Below are positions 26,282 through 39,243 of a stretch of DNA of 58,443 nt, piece by piece. Numbering within the stretch: position 1 is the first letter of the stretch; every line of letters begins with the position of its first letter. The notes beneath the pieces are model-generated. The model had not been told where the DNA came from and searched no databases. It saw only the letters and a list, made by a program, of their open reading frames with translations. The DNA is from an uncultured Acidimicrobiales bacterium. GTDB lineage: Bacteria > Actinomycetota > Acidimicrobiia > Acidimicrobiales > AC-14. The stretch lies in contig CADCTB010000128.1 of NCBI GenBank assembly GCA_902805665.1, positions 1 to 58,443 on the forward strand, written 5' to 3'. The position numbers and the translations under genes were made by a program.

Positions 26282-27640
26282 GTGTCCAGGCTCGATTCCA
26301 TCTTCAAGGCGTACGACATTCGGGGCGTCGTACCCGACCAACTCGACGCCGACCTCGCCCGCTCCGTGGGCGCCGCGTTCGCCAAGTTCACCGGTGCCCC
26401 CCGCATCCTGGTCGGTCGCGACATGCGCCCCTCCGGGGTCGAGCTGACCGAGGCGTTCGCCGACGGCGTCACCTCCCAGGGGGTCGACGTGGTCGACCTG
26501 GGCCTCATCTCCACCGACCTGGCGTACTACGCCGCCGGGTCGCTCGACGCCCCGGCCGCCATGTTCACCGCCTCCCACAACCCGGCGAAGTACAACGGGA
26601 TCAAGCTGTGCCTGGCCGGGGCCAAGCCCGTTGGCCAGGACACCGGCCTGGCCGACATCAAGGAGATGGTCGAGGCCGGCGACCTGCCGCCGGCCGACTC
26701 CAAGGGCGCCGTCTCCGAGCAGAACCTGCTCGAGAAGTTCGCCGACCACGTGCGGTCCTTCGTCGACGTCGACTCGCTGCGGCCCCTCAAGGTGGTGGCC
26801 GACACCGCCAACGGCATGGGCGGCCTCGTCGCCCCCGTGGTCTTCGAGGGCCTGCCGTACGAGCTCGAGGTGATGTTCGGCGAGCTCGACGGCACGTTCC
26901 CCAACCATCCGCCCGACCCCATCAACCCCGACAACCTGAAGGCGCTGCAGGCCCGGGTGCTCGAGGTGGGCGCCGACGTCGGCCTGGCCTTCGACGGCGA
27001 CGCCGACCGGGTCTTCCTCATCGACGAGAAGGCCGAGCCCATGTCGGGCTCCACCACCACCGCCTTCGTCGCCAAGTCGATCCTCGAGAAGGCGAAGCAG
27101 GCCGGGAAGTCCGACCTGGCGATCATCTACAACCTGATCTGCTCGAAGTCCGTGCCGGAGATCATCGAGGAGAACGGGGGCCGGCCGATCCGCACCCGGG
27201 TGGGCCACTCGTTCATCAAGTCGGTGATGGCCGAGACCGACGCCGTGTTCGGCGGCGAGCACTCCGGCCACTACTACTTCCGGGACAACTACCGGGCCGA
27301 TTCGGGCCTGATCGCCACCATGGTCGTCCTGGAAGAGCTGTCGCGCGTGCCGGAGCCCCTGTCGGAGCTGCGCAAGCCGCTGGAGCGCTACGCGGCTTCC
27401 GGTGAGGTCAACGTGGAGGTCTCGGATCCGCCCGGAACGGTGGAGCGCGTCTCGGAGGCGTACGCTGATGCGGAGCAGGAGCGGATCGACGGGCTCACGG
27501 TGGACCTCGGCGATTGGTGGTTCAACCTGCGACCGTCCAACACCGAACCCCTGCTCCGGCTGAATCTGGAAGCTGCGGACGAGGGTTCGTGCAAGGAGCA
27601 CCTCTCCGAGGTGCTGGCGTTGATCAAAGAGGAGACGTAG
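26282..27640 (+). CDS. manB: Phosphomannomutase/phosphoglucomutase
   Basis: Interconverts mannose-6-P and mannose-1-P (and probably the glucose forms), feeding GDP-mannose. The 452 residues carry the phosphoserine loop TASHNP (Ser98), the metal loop DGDADR near 240, the sugar loop GEHSGHYY and the phosphate loop RPSNTEP. GTG 26282. The stop abuts the ATG of the Trm112-like gene. The order manB, small protein, phosphomannose isomerase-like protein, ahcY is close to the mycobacterial Rv3257c-Rv3248c neighbourhood. Confidence 0.93.
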   Translation: MSRLDSIFKAYDIRGVVPDQLDADLARSVGAAFAKFTGAPRILVGRDMRPSGVELTEAFADGVTSQGVDVVDLGLISTDLAYYAAGSLDAPAAMFTASHNPAKYNGIKLCLAGAKPVGQDTGLADIKEMVEAGDLPPADSKGAVSEQNLLEKFADHVRSFVDVDSLRPLKVVADTANGMGGLVAPVVFEGLPYELEVMFGELDGTFPNHPPDPINPDNLKALQARVLEVGADVGLAFDGDADRVFLIDEKAEPMSGSTTTAFVAKSILEKAKQAGKSDLAIIYNLICSKSVPEIIEENGGRPIRTRVGHSFIKSVMAETDAVFGGEHSGHYYFRDNYRADSGLIATMVVLEELSRVPEPLSELRKPLERYAASGEVNVEVSDPPGTVERVSEAYADAEQERIDGLTVDLGDWWFNLRPSNTEPLLRLNLEAADEGSCKEHLSEVLALIKEET

Positions 27641-27880
27641 ATGGCGCTCGACCCCATGCTGCTGGAGATACTCGCCTGTCCCGAGGACAAGGGACCGCTC
27701 ATCTACTTCACCGACGAGGACTCGCTGTACAACCCCCGGCTCCGCCGGCGGTACGCCGTGCGCGACGGGATCCCCGTGATGCTGATCGACGAGGCCGAAA
27801 CCGTCTCCGACGATGAGCACGAGCGGCTGACGGCCAAGGCCGAGGCCGAAGGCCTCCGACCGACCTTCGAGGCCCAGTGA
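27641..27880 (+). CDS. Trm112 family small protein
   Basis: A 79-residue Trm112-like protein: MLLEILACPEDKGPLIYF with a C-terminal YAVRDGIPVMLIDEAE strand is the bacterial pattern. It keeps only one Cys (Cys13), so the eukaryotic zinc site is not preserved, as in many bacterial members. It begins directly after the manB stop. Its role is not established; in Actinobacteria it is often linked to mannose metabolism genes. A 103-base gap with GC-rich repeats follows. Confidence 0.85.
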   Translation: MALDPMLLEILACPEDKGPLIYFTDEDSLYNPRLRRRYAVRDGIPVMLIDEAETVSDDEHERLTAKAEAEGLRPTFEAQ

Positions 27881-27983
27881 GAGCGGAGAACGCCGGCCTG
27901 GCCTGCCGGCCTTGCCGGAGCGGAGCGAAGGCCCCTGCCGGCTGGCCATCAGGGGCCGGCGGGCGCAGCCACCAGGAGGCCCG

Positions 27984-30337
<2,354 letters not shown>

Positions 30338-30348
30338 TCTGAACCGTT

Positions 30349-30391
30349 CTTCGGGCCCAGGACTACCGTCACGGTACGTCTGGGCCCGAAG
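30349..30391. terminator. Nested double hairpin, element E2
   Basis: Outer arms cttcgggcccag (30349-30360) and ctgggcccgaag (30380-30391) pair perfectly; inside, taccg-tca-cggta makes a second hairpin. It separates ahcY from comF. The inner ctaccg core and 3' flank aagaccgagatg resemble element E1 at 25495. Confidence 0.7.
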
Positions 30392-30426
30392 ACCGAGATG
30401 TCCCATGCCCTTCATAGTCTCGGGGG

Positions 30427-31059
30427 GTGCTTCTTCCGACGACGTGCCCCGTGTGCGGGGCGCAGGGGCCCGCCCCCTGCGCGGGGTGTGCGGCCGAGCT
30501 GCGCCGGGCGCCGTCGTTGCCGGCTCCGGCGGGCGTGGACGGGTGTGCCGCCTTCCTGGCCTACGACAGTGCGGGGCGGGAGCTGGTCGCCCGGCTCAAG
30601 TACCGCAACGCCCGTAGCTCGGTGCCGTTCCTGGCCCGGGGGATGGCGGCGGTCGCGCCGCCGGGCATCGACGTCGTGACATGGGCGCCGACCACACCCG
30701 CCCGCCTGCGGGCCCGCGGGTTCGATCAGGCCCGGCTGCTGGCCCAGGCCGTCGCCCGTGAGCTGCACCTTCCGTGCCGGTCCCTGCTCCGGCGCCGGCC
30801 GGGGCCGGCTCAGACCGGCCGGGACGCCATGGCCCGCCACGCCGGGCCGGCGTTCGGCGCCCGGCGGTCACTCGAGGGGCGGCGGGTGCTGGTGGTCGAC
30901 GACGTGGTGACCACGGGCGCCACGGTGGCCGCCGCCGCCCGGGCCCTCAGGGACGCGGGAGCCGAGGCGGTCCACGTCGTCGCCGCAGCCCGGACGCCCC
31001 CCGGCCGGGGGCACGTACACTCGGCCATGGCCGCGTCGAGGAGGCAGCTGTGGAAGTGA
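30427..31059 (+). CDS. comF: ComF family phosphoribosyltransferase-like protein
   Basis: A 210-residue ComF homologue. An N-terminal zinc finger (CPVC and CAGC) precedes LKYRNA, RARGFDQARLLA and a PRPP loop VLVVDDVVTTGAT near 155-168. In competent bacteria ComF helps import DNA; in Actinobacteria its role is less clear. GTG 30427. The 3' end overlaps the hpf start by ten bases. The order comF-hpf-secA is known in mycobacteria; here a four-gene module separates hpf and secA. Confidence 0.87.
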   Translation: MLLPTTCPVCGAQGPAPCAGCAAELRRAPSLPAPAGVDGCAAFLAYDSAGRELVARLKYRNARSSVPFLARGMAAVAPPGIDVVTWAPTTPARLRARGFDQARLLAQAVARELHLPCRSLLRRRPGPAQTGRDAMARHAGPAFGARRSLEGRRVLVVDDVVTTGATVAAAARALRDAGAEAVHVVAAARTPPGRGHVHSAMAASRRQLWK

Positions 31060-31604
31060 CGATTCACGGTCGCAACGTCGAAGTCACCGAGCGCCTGCGC
31101 ACCGCAGCGGAGGAGAAAGTCGGCCGGCTGTCACGCCACCACCAGGGCTGGGAGCACGCCGAGGTCCACTTCATCGAGGAGCGAAATCCCCGCATCTCGG
31201 CCAAGGAGGTCTGTGAGGCCACCCTGCGCGGTCACGGGCGGATCATCCGGGCCAAGGCGGCGTCCGCCGACTCGCTGACGTCGCTCGACAAGGTCGTCGA
31301 CAAGCTCGAGCACCAGATCGACAAGCTGAAAAGCCGTCTCATCAGTCGGACGCACCCCAAGCACCACCAGGTAGACTCGACCCCACAGTTCGACGTCGAC
31401 GACGAGCCCGGGCCCGACGAGCAAGGCCCGCCCCGGATCGTCAAGACCAAGCAGTTCGACATGAAGCCGATGACACCGGAGGAGGCGGCCCTGCAGATGG
31501 ACGTGCTCGGGCACGACTTCTACCTCTTCAACAACACCGACGGTGTGGCCGCCGTGGTCTACCGTCGCAACGACGGCGACATCGGCCTCATCGAAGCCAG
31601 CTAG
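31050..31604 (+). CDS. hpf: Long-form ribosome hibernation promoting factor HPF
   Basis: Binds ribosomes and dimerises them in slow growth. The 184 residues have an N-terminal S30AE domain (EVTIHGRNVEVTERLR, about 1-100), a linker rich in Pro/Asp and the C-terminal dimerisation domain (KTKQFDMKPM to VVYRRNDGDIGLIE). GTG 31050 has GAGGAGG about seven bases upstream. The stop codon lies within the left arm of the 165-base palindrome that follows. Confidence 0.92.
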   Translation: MEVTIHGRNVEVTERLRTAAEEKVGRLSRHHQGWEHAEVHFIEERNPRISAKEVCEATLRGHGRIIRAKAASADSLTSLDKVVDKLEHQIDKLKSRLISRTHPKHHQVDSTPQFDVDDEPGPDEQGPPRIVKTKQFDMKPMTPEEAALQMDVLGHDFYLFNNTDGVAAVVYRRNDGDIGLIEAS

Positions 31605-31765
31605 TGCCCCATCAGGCCACATTTGCCGCGCTCACGCCGGCCAGGGCCACCGCTGGCGGCGTTCTCGTCCTCGACGCACTCAACGTGCGCCTTCGTCCTG
31701 CGGCCTTGCCATCGGCGCCCCTGACTCGCCGTGAGCATCGCCAACGTCACCTGGTGGGGCACTAG
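31601..31765. repeat. 165-bp imperfect palindrome
   Basis: The ends ctagtgccccatcagg (31601-31616) and cctggtggggcactag (31750-31765) are inverted copies with one mismatch. Inside, gctcacg (31630-31636) pairs with cgtgagc (31730-31736) at exactly matching distance, weaker similarity continues inward, and cgcac-tcaac-gtgcg (31675-31689) is the centre. It takes up the whole gap from the hpf stop to the response regulator start. It could be a decayed MITE-like element, a recombination relic or a very long regulatory hairpin. No clear target-site duplication is seen. Confidence 0.65.
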
Positions 31766-32415
31766 TGCAGCAGGCCGGCCCTGGTGGCGACGATCGCATC
31801 CGCGTCGTCATCTCCGACGACCACGATCTGTTCCGCCGTGGTCTGCGGATGGTCCTGGAAGCCGAGGACGACATCGAGGTGGTCGCCGAGGCGGCCGATG
31901 GCCAGGAGGCGGTCTCCCGCGTCGAGGAGCTCGCTCCCGACGTCGTCCTCATGGACGTCCGCATGCCCCGGATGGGCGGCATCGAGGCCACCCGCCTGAT
32001 CCGCCAGCTCTTCCCGACCACCAGGATCATCGTCCTCACCGTCAGCGACGAGGAGGACGACCTCTACGGGGCGGTCAAGGCCGGCGCCAACGGCTACCTC
32101 CTCAAGGAGGTCTCCATCGAAGAGGTGGCCGACGCGGTTCGGGCGGTCTTCGGCGGGCAGAGCCTCATCTCCCCGGGCCTCGCCTCCAAGCTCCTGGCCG
32201 AGTTCTCCGGTCCCGTCAAGGCGCTGGAGGACCCGCTCCTCACCTCGGCCCGCCTGACGGAGCGAGAGGTCTCGGTCCTGAAGCTGGTGGCGCTGGGCCA
32301 CGAGAACGCCCAGATCGCCGCCGAGCTGGGGGTGTCGGAGAGCACCGTGCGGAACCACGTGGCCAACATCCTGATCAAGCTCCAGCTCCGATCGCAGATC
32401 GAACCGGCGACGTGA
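31765..32415 (+). CDS. NarL/FixJ-family response regulator
   Basis: A 216-residue DNA-binding regulator. The receiver domain has ISDDHD (acidic pair), MDVRMP with the phosphoacceptor Asp near 63, LTVSD and Lys near 113 in YLLKEVS. The LuxR-type helix-turn-helix (LTEREVSVLKLVALG, then ESTVRNHVANILIKLQLRS) starts near residue 166. The C-terminus stops soon after the recognition helix (QIEPAT), about ten residues shorter than usual. No histidine kinase is nearby. GTG 31765 overlaps the palindrome end and lacks a clear ribosome-binding site; an internal start after residue 8 is possible. Confidence 0.87.
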   Translation: MQQAGPGGDDRIRVVISDDHDLFRRGLRMVLEAEDDIEVVAEAADGQEAVSRVEELAPDVVLMDVRMPRMGGIEATRLIRQLFPTTRIIVLTVSDEEDDLYGAVKAGANGYLLKEVSIEEVADAVRAVFGGQSLISPGLASKLLAEFSGPVKALEDPLLTSARLTEREVSVLKLVALGHENAQIAAELGVSESTVRNHVANILIKLQLRSQIEPAT

Positions 32416-32416
32416 C

Positions 32417-33178
32417 GTGGGCGGCGGGGGCCTGTTGCCGGCCGAGCGCGCCATAGCGTTGGCTGCGTTCAAGAAGCTGCGTCGGCCCGCAGCCACACCG
32501 CAAGGCACCTACACCGAGTGGCGGTGGCCGCCCTCCACGTCGTTCGCCCGCACCCTCCTCGCCGGGTACAACAGCTTCGAGCACCTGGTGATGCCGGAGA
32601 CGGACCCCGGCCCCGACTCCACCTACTTCTGGGCCCACCAGTTCCGGTTGATCGGCGGTGAGGGCGGCTACCTCGGTCTGCAGACCAAGGGCAACCGGGC
32701 CGACGGCAGCCTCGGGAAGATGGCCATCTTCTCGATCTGGGACGCCGAGGAGGCGGAGGGCCCCGGTACGACCCGCTTCAGCGGTGAGGGCGAGGGCTGG
32801 AGTTGCCGCATCCCCTACATGTGGCAGGCCGGACGGGCGTACGGGATGAAGGTGTTCACGCCCGGCGGCGGCTGGTGGGTGGCAAAGGTCCGTGACGAGG
32901 CCACCGGCGAGGTCAGTGAGATCGGCGGGATCCGGGTGCCCGACCACTGGCGGAACCTCGACTCCTGGTCGGTCATGTGGACCGAGTACTACGGCCCGCC
33001 CCTGGAATCGTGCCGGGATCTCGCCTACTCGAGCGTGGTCTTCGGGTCGCCGACCGCCAACGACGGTGAGGCGAAGCCGGCCGGCTCCCACAGCCATCTG
33101 GGCGAGGGCAGCTGCGCGACGTCGCACGTGGAGGCGCTGGCCGACGGCGTCCGCCACCAGATGGGCATGCCGGGATGA
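32417..33178 (+). CDS. DUF3472-like protein
   Basis: A 253-residue protein with pattern features of DUF3472 domains: FWAHQFRLIGGEGGYLGLQTKG and IFSIWDAEEAEG in a beta-rich, Trp/Gly-rich core. There is no signal peptide or membrane helix. The function of the family is not established. GTG 32417 starts one base after the regulator stop, so it is co-transcribed with it, and the next gene follows after 22 bases. It is part of the module set between hpf and secA. Confidence 0.7.
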   Translation: MGGGGLLPAERAIALAAFKKLRRPAATPQGTYTEWRWPPSTSFARTLLAGYNSFEHLVMPETDPGPDSTYFWAHQFRLIGGEGGYLGLQTKGNRADGSLGKMAIFSIWDAEEAEGPGTTRFSGEGEGWSCRIPYMWQAGRAYGMKVFTPGGGWWVAKVRDEATGEVSEIGGIRVPDHWRNLDSWSVMWTEYYGPPLESCRDLAYSSVVFGSPTANDGEAKPAGSHSHLGEGSCATSHVEALADGVRHQMGMPG

Positions 33179-33200
33179 GCGCCTCGGAGAGGGCCGGCCA

Positions 33201-34679
33201 GTGACGATGCCCGACGGCGGGGGTGGGCAACGGCCCATCGAGCGCTGCCTGTCAGTGGTCATGCCCTGCTACAACGAGGCGCCCACGGTGGCCGCGGTGG
33301 TGCAACGGGTCCTCGCCTCGCCGTACACCGGGGAGGTCATCGTCGTCGACGACGGGTCCACCGACTCCACGCCGCTGATCCTCGGGGAGATCGACGACTC
33401 CCGCGTGCGCGTCCTGTCGCAGGGACGGAACCAGGGCAAGGGCGCCGCCCTGCGCCGGGGCTTTTCCGAGGCGACGCTGCCCTACGTGATCGTCCAGGAC
33501 GCCGACTGGGAGTACGACCCGGCCGAGTACGGGTCACTGCTGGCGCCGCTGCTCGACGGCCGGGCCGACGTGGTCTTCGGGTCGCGCTTCCACACATCGC
33601 GCCCCCACCGGGTCCTCTACTACTGGCACAGCGTGGGAAACCGGTTCCTGACGACCGTGTCCAACATGGTCACCAACCTCAGCATCAGCGACATGGAGAC
33701 CTGCTACAAGGCGTTCCGCCGGGAGGTGCTCGAGAGCTTCGACCTCGAGGAGGACCGGTTCGGCATCGAGCCCGAGATCACCGCCAAGGTGGCCCGGGGC
33801 GGCTGGCGCATCTACGAGGTCGGCATCTCCTACTCGGGCCGGACCTACGCCGAAGGCAAGAAGATCGGCTGGAAAGACGGCGTGCGGGCCCTGTTCTGCA
33901 TCATCCGCTACTCCGAGGTCGGAGAGCGCCTCCGCTTCCGGGGCCGGCTGCGGCCGAGGACCCACGCCCTCCCGGCCGCCACCGACGAGGCCGACGAGGA
34001 GCTGGCCGGCACCCTCGACAACCTCGACGACGCGGTGCGCTACGCCGACTGGATCTACTCCCTGATGGCCCCCTACCTGGGAAACCGGGTGCTCGAGGTG
34101 GGCGCGGGGCACGGGACACTCACCGACCGCCTGCTCGACGGTCGCACCGTCACCGCCACCGACGTGTCCCCCCGCTGCGTGTCGGTGCTCGAGGACCGGT
34201 ATGCGGGCTCTGATGACGTCACGGTGCTGCAGGCCGACGTCGACGACGCCCCCGACCTCGGCCAGTTCGACGCCGTCGTGCTGGTCAACGTGCTGGAGCA
34301 CATCGCCGACGACGCCCGGGCGCTGCGCTCGCTGGAGAAGGCCCTCGGCTCCGGTGGCCGTCTGGTGCTCTACGTGCCGGCCTTCGAGGCGCTCTACAGC
34401 GACTTCGACCGCCGTATCGGCCACCACCGCCGTTACCACGCCGAGCAGCTGCGCGACCTGGTGACGGAGGCCGGGCTCGAGGTGGTGGACCTGCGGTACG
34501 TGAACCTGGTCGGCGCGGCAGCCTGGTGGGTCCTGGCCACCAAGCTGGGGCAGACGCCCACCAAGCGGTGGTCGGCCATGACCTTCGACCGGCTGGTGGT
34601 GCCGGTGGTCAGCCGGCTGGAGCGCCGGTGGCCGCCCCCCGCCGGCCAGTCCCTGCTCTGCGTGGCCCGCCGCCCCTGA
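33201..34679 (+). CDS. Fusion of GT2 glycosyltransferase and SAM methyltransferase
   Basis: A 492-residue two-domain protein. Residues about 15-250 are a DPM1-like GT2 domain: VVMPCYNEAP, EVIVVDDGSTDS, VQDADWEYD (metal site) and DMETCYKAFRREVL. Residues about 270-490 are a class I methyltransferase with VLEVGAGHGTLTDRLL near 295, TATDVSP and VNVLEHI. The join suggests linked sugar transfer and methylation in one pathway, for instance a methylated glycolipid; that is inference. GTG 33201 or ATG 33207 can start it. Confidence 0.87.
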   Translation: MTMPDGGGGQRPIERCLSVVMPCYNEAPTVAAVVQRVLASPYTGEVIVVDDGSTDSTPLILGEIDDSRVRVLSQGRNQGKGAALRRGFSEATLPYVIVQDADWEYDPAEYGSLLAPLLDGRADVVFGSRFHTSRPHRVLYYWHSVGNRFLTTVSNMVTNLSISDMETCYKAFRREVLESFDLEEDRFGIEPEITAKVARGGWRIYEVGISYSGRTYAEGKKIGWKDGVRALFCIIRYSEVGERLRFRGRLRPRTHALPAATDEADEELAGTLDNLDDAVRYADWIYSLMAPYLGNRVLEVGAGHGTLTDRLLDGRTVTATDVSPRCVSVLEDRYAGSDDVTVLQADVDDAPDLGQFDAVVLVNVLEHIADDARALRSLEKALGSGGRLVLYVPAFEALYSDFDRRIGHHRRYHAEQLRDLVTEAGLEVVDLRYVNLVGAAAWWVLATKLGQTPTKRWSAMTFDRLVVPVVSRLERRWPPPAGQSLLCVARRP

Positions 34680-34745
34680 GAGGGGGGCCAGGGCCCGAGC
34701 GGCCCCCTGAGCGGGGGCCAGGGCCGAGCGGCCCCCTGAGCGGGG
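34673..34745. repeat. 29-bp GC-rich tandem repeat with hairpins
   Basis: The unit ggccccctgagcgggg occurs at 34701-34716 and 34730-34745 with a period of 29, and a degenerate first copy starts at 34673 inside the methyltransferase stop. Each copy folds as ggccccc-tgagc-gggggcc or close to it. The array lies between convergent genes and may act as a double terminator. Confidence 0.6.
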
Positions 34746-36302
34746 TTACGGCGACGGCGCCCGTACCCGCTCGGCGACGACGATGTTCTGCTCCTCGAAG
34801 CGGATCACGAACTCCCCGTCGGCCACCAGCCGGGTGAGGAGGGGCCGGTCGGTGTCGCTCATCTGCCCCCGGTCGACGAGAATCCATCTCACGGTGGCGG
34901 GGTCGTGCAGATTCTCGCCCCGGACGCCCCAGTTGATGGCCTCCCAGGGGGCCGGCCACTCGTAGATCTGCTTCCGGTGGGTCATGTGGGGGGCAAAGTT
35001 GTAGTGGACGCTCGCCGACGCCTGGGACGGGACCATGGCGACGGCCCGCTCCCGAATCGGGTTGCGGGCGTCGGGGTACAGGGCCCAGATCCCACTGCGG
35101 TACTTGGTGCTGATCGGTGACGGGCCCCAGGCCACCGTGGCGGCCAGTGAGGTGGCGGCCACCAGCCCCACCAGGAAGGCCCGGGTCGTCGCAGTCCGGC
35201 CGAAGGAGGCGATGGCCTCGACGGTGGCCAGGATGATGGCGCCCACCACCAGCGCGGCGTAGTGGTACCGGATCTCCTGCTGATACGGGAACGACGACAG
35301 GACGTTGACGCCGATCATGGGCGCGGCGATCAGCAGGGTGGGCACGGCCAGCAGGGGCAGGAACGCCACGGGGGCCAGCATCATCCGGTAGTAGTCCATG
35401 CGCGTCGGGCGGGTGGCGACGTTGATGGCCTTCTCCGGATTGGTGAGCACGTTCTTCGTCACCTCGCCCGCCGAGGAGCCGAACTCGCCGAAGAAGCTGT
35501 CGTAGAAGGGCCCGATGCCGTTGGCGAAGGGGATGATCACCCGGGTGACCACCATGAACCAGACCGCGGCCACCACCGAGGTCACGATGCCGATCCGGCG
35601 GTCGCCTCGGACGGCGATGAGCACGCCCATGACGATGATGGCCAGGGCCACGTCCTCCTTGCACGCCAGGGCCAGCGCGGCCGACACCGCGAACCACCTC
35701 CACCGCCTGGCCCGGGCCGCCCAGTAGGCGAAGAGCAGCGGTCCCAACGCCAGGGCGTCGGGATGGAAGAACTCCCAGACGAGGTACTGGTACGTGGGGT
35801 GCAGGAGCAGCACGCCGGCCATGGCCACCGCGGGCCAGCGGCTCTGGAACCGGTCCCGGGCCAGGAGGAAGACGGCCACCGCGCCCGCCGCCTGGGAGGC
35901 GACCTGGACCACCAGCAGGAAGATGGGGCCGGCGCCCAGCCAGTAGAAGGGGACGAACAGCAACAGGATGGGGTTGCCGTGCGTCCCCCAGAAGTCGAGC
36001 CCCCGCAGGGTGATGTAGGACGGCTCGAAGCGCGACAGCAGCCATATGGCCTGGTCGTAGATGCCCAGGTCGAAGCCGAAGGTGCCGAAGCGGTTGTGAC
36101 GCAGGGCCCCCAGGCGGATGAAGATCAGCGACCAGACGACGATGATGGCGCCCAGGGCCCATCGGACCGGGTCGCGGCGCTTCGCCCATTGGACGAGCGC
36201 GTCGAAGTCCACCTGGTCGGCCGTCTGGGGCGGCTCCGGTGTCCTGACCGGCGAGGGGAGCACCACGGCGACATTGTGGCCCGGTCCGACCTCTCGCATC
36301 AT
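34746..36302 (-). CDS. DUF2079 polytopic membrane protein
   Basis: A 518-residue integral membrane protein of the DUF2079 family. GTFGFDLGIYDQAIW and WGTHGNPILLLFVPFYWL are the characteristic loop motifs, CKEDVAL is conserved, and about ten helices are followed by an extracytoplasmic tail (about 390-518). The layout resembles GT-C glycosyltransferases. It converges on the GT2-methyltransferase fusion and is divergent from secA with 49 bases between. ATG 36302 is the first of two adjacent ATGs; a GTG about 12 codons in is possible. Confidence 0.83.
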   Translation of the reverse strand: MMREVGPGHNVAVVLPSPVRTPEPPQTADQVDFDALVQWAKRRDPVRWALGAIIVVWSLIFIRLGALRHNRFGTFGFDLGIYDQAIWLLSRFEPSYITLRGLDFWGTHGNPILLLFVPFYWLGAGPIFLLVVQVASQAAGAVAVFLLARDRFQSRWPAVAMAGVLLLHPTYQYLVWEFFHPDALALGPLLFAYWAARARRWRWFAVSAALALACKEDVALAIIVMGVLIAVRGDRRIGIVTSVVAAVWFMVVTRVIIPFANGIGPFYDSFFGEFGSSAGEVTKNVLTNPEKAINVATRPTRMDYYRMMLAPVAFLPLLAVPTLLIAAPMIGVNVLSSFPYQQEIRYHYAALVVGAIILATVEAIASFGRTATTRAFLVGLVAATSLAATVAWGPSPISTKYRSGIWALYPDARNPIRERAVAMVPSQASASVHYNFAPHMTHRKQIYEWPAPWEAINWGVRGENLHDPATVRWILVDRGQMSDTDRPLLTRLVADGEFVIRFEEQNIVVAERVRAPSP

Positions 36303-36351
36303 GCAGCAGCCGCCCGGGGCCGAGCCGTCGAGCGCCGGTAGACTGGCTGCC

Positions 36352-39087
<2,736 letters not shown>

Positions 39088-39243
39088 TTGCTCGGATCTC
39101 GTTGCCCCCGGCGACGGGTCCTGTCCCTCACGGCTCCTCCCCACCACCTCCCTACGGTCGGCGGCGGGGGCCCCTCCGTACGGGCCACCCGTCGCCTCTG
39201 CCCCCGCCCCAGCTCTCTGATTCCTTAGGGGAGGTGGGGGGTT
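39088..39243 (+). promoter_or_regulatory. secA-prfB leader with possible ribosome-binding-site hairpin
   Basis: In this 156-base gap, ccccaccacctcccta (39139-39154) can pair with taggggaggtgggg (39226-39239), apart from a small bulge. The latter contains the prfB ribosome-binding site. The bases between are also highly paired (ggggg/ccccc stretches). A long stem of this type could limit RF2 translation or merely end secA transcription; the sequence cannot decide. Confidence 0.4.

Noticed and set aside
31543-31734. A 63-codon plus-strand frame across the palindrome
   Set aside because: It overlaps the end of hpf, has no ribosome-binding site and no family features.
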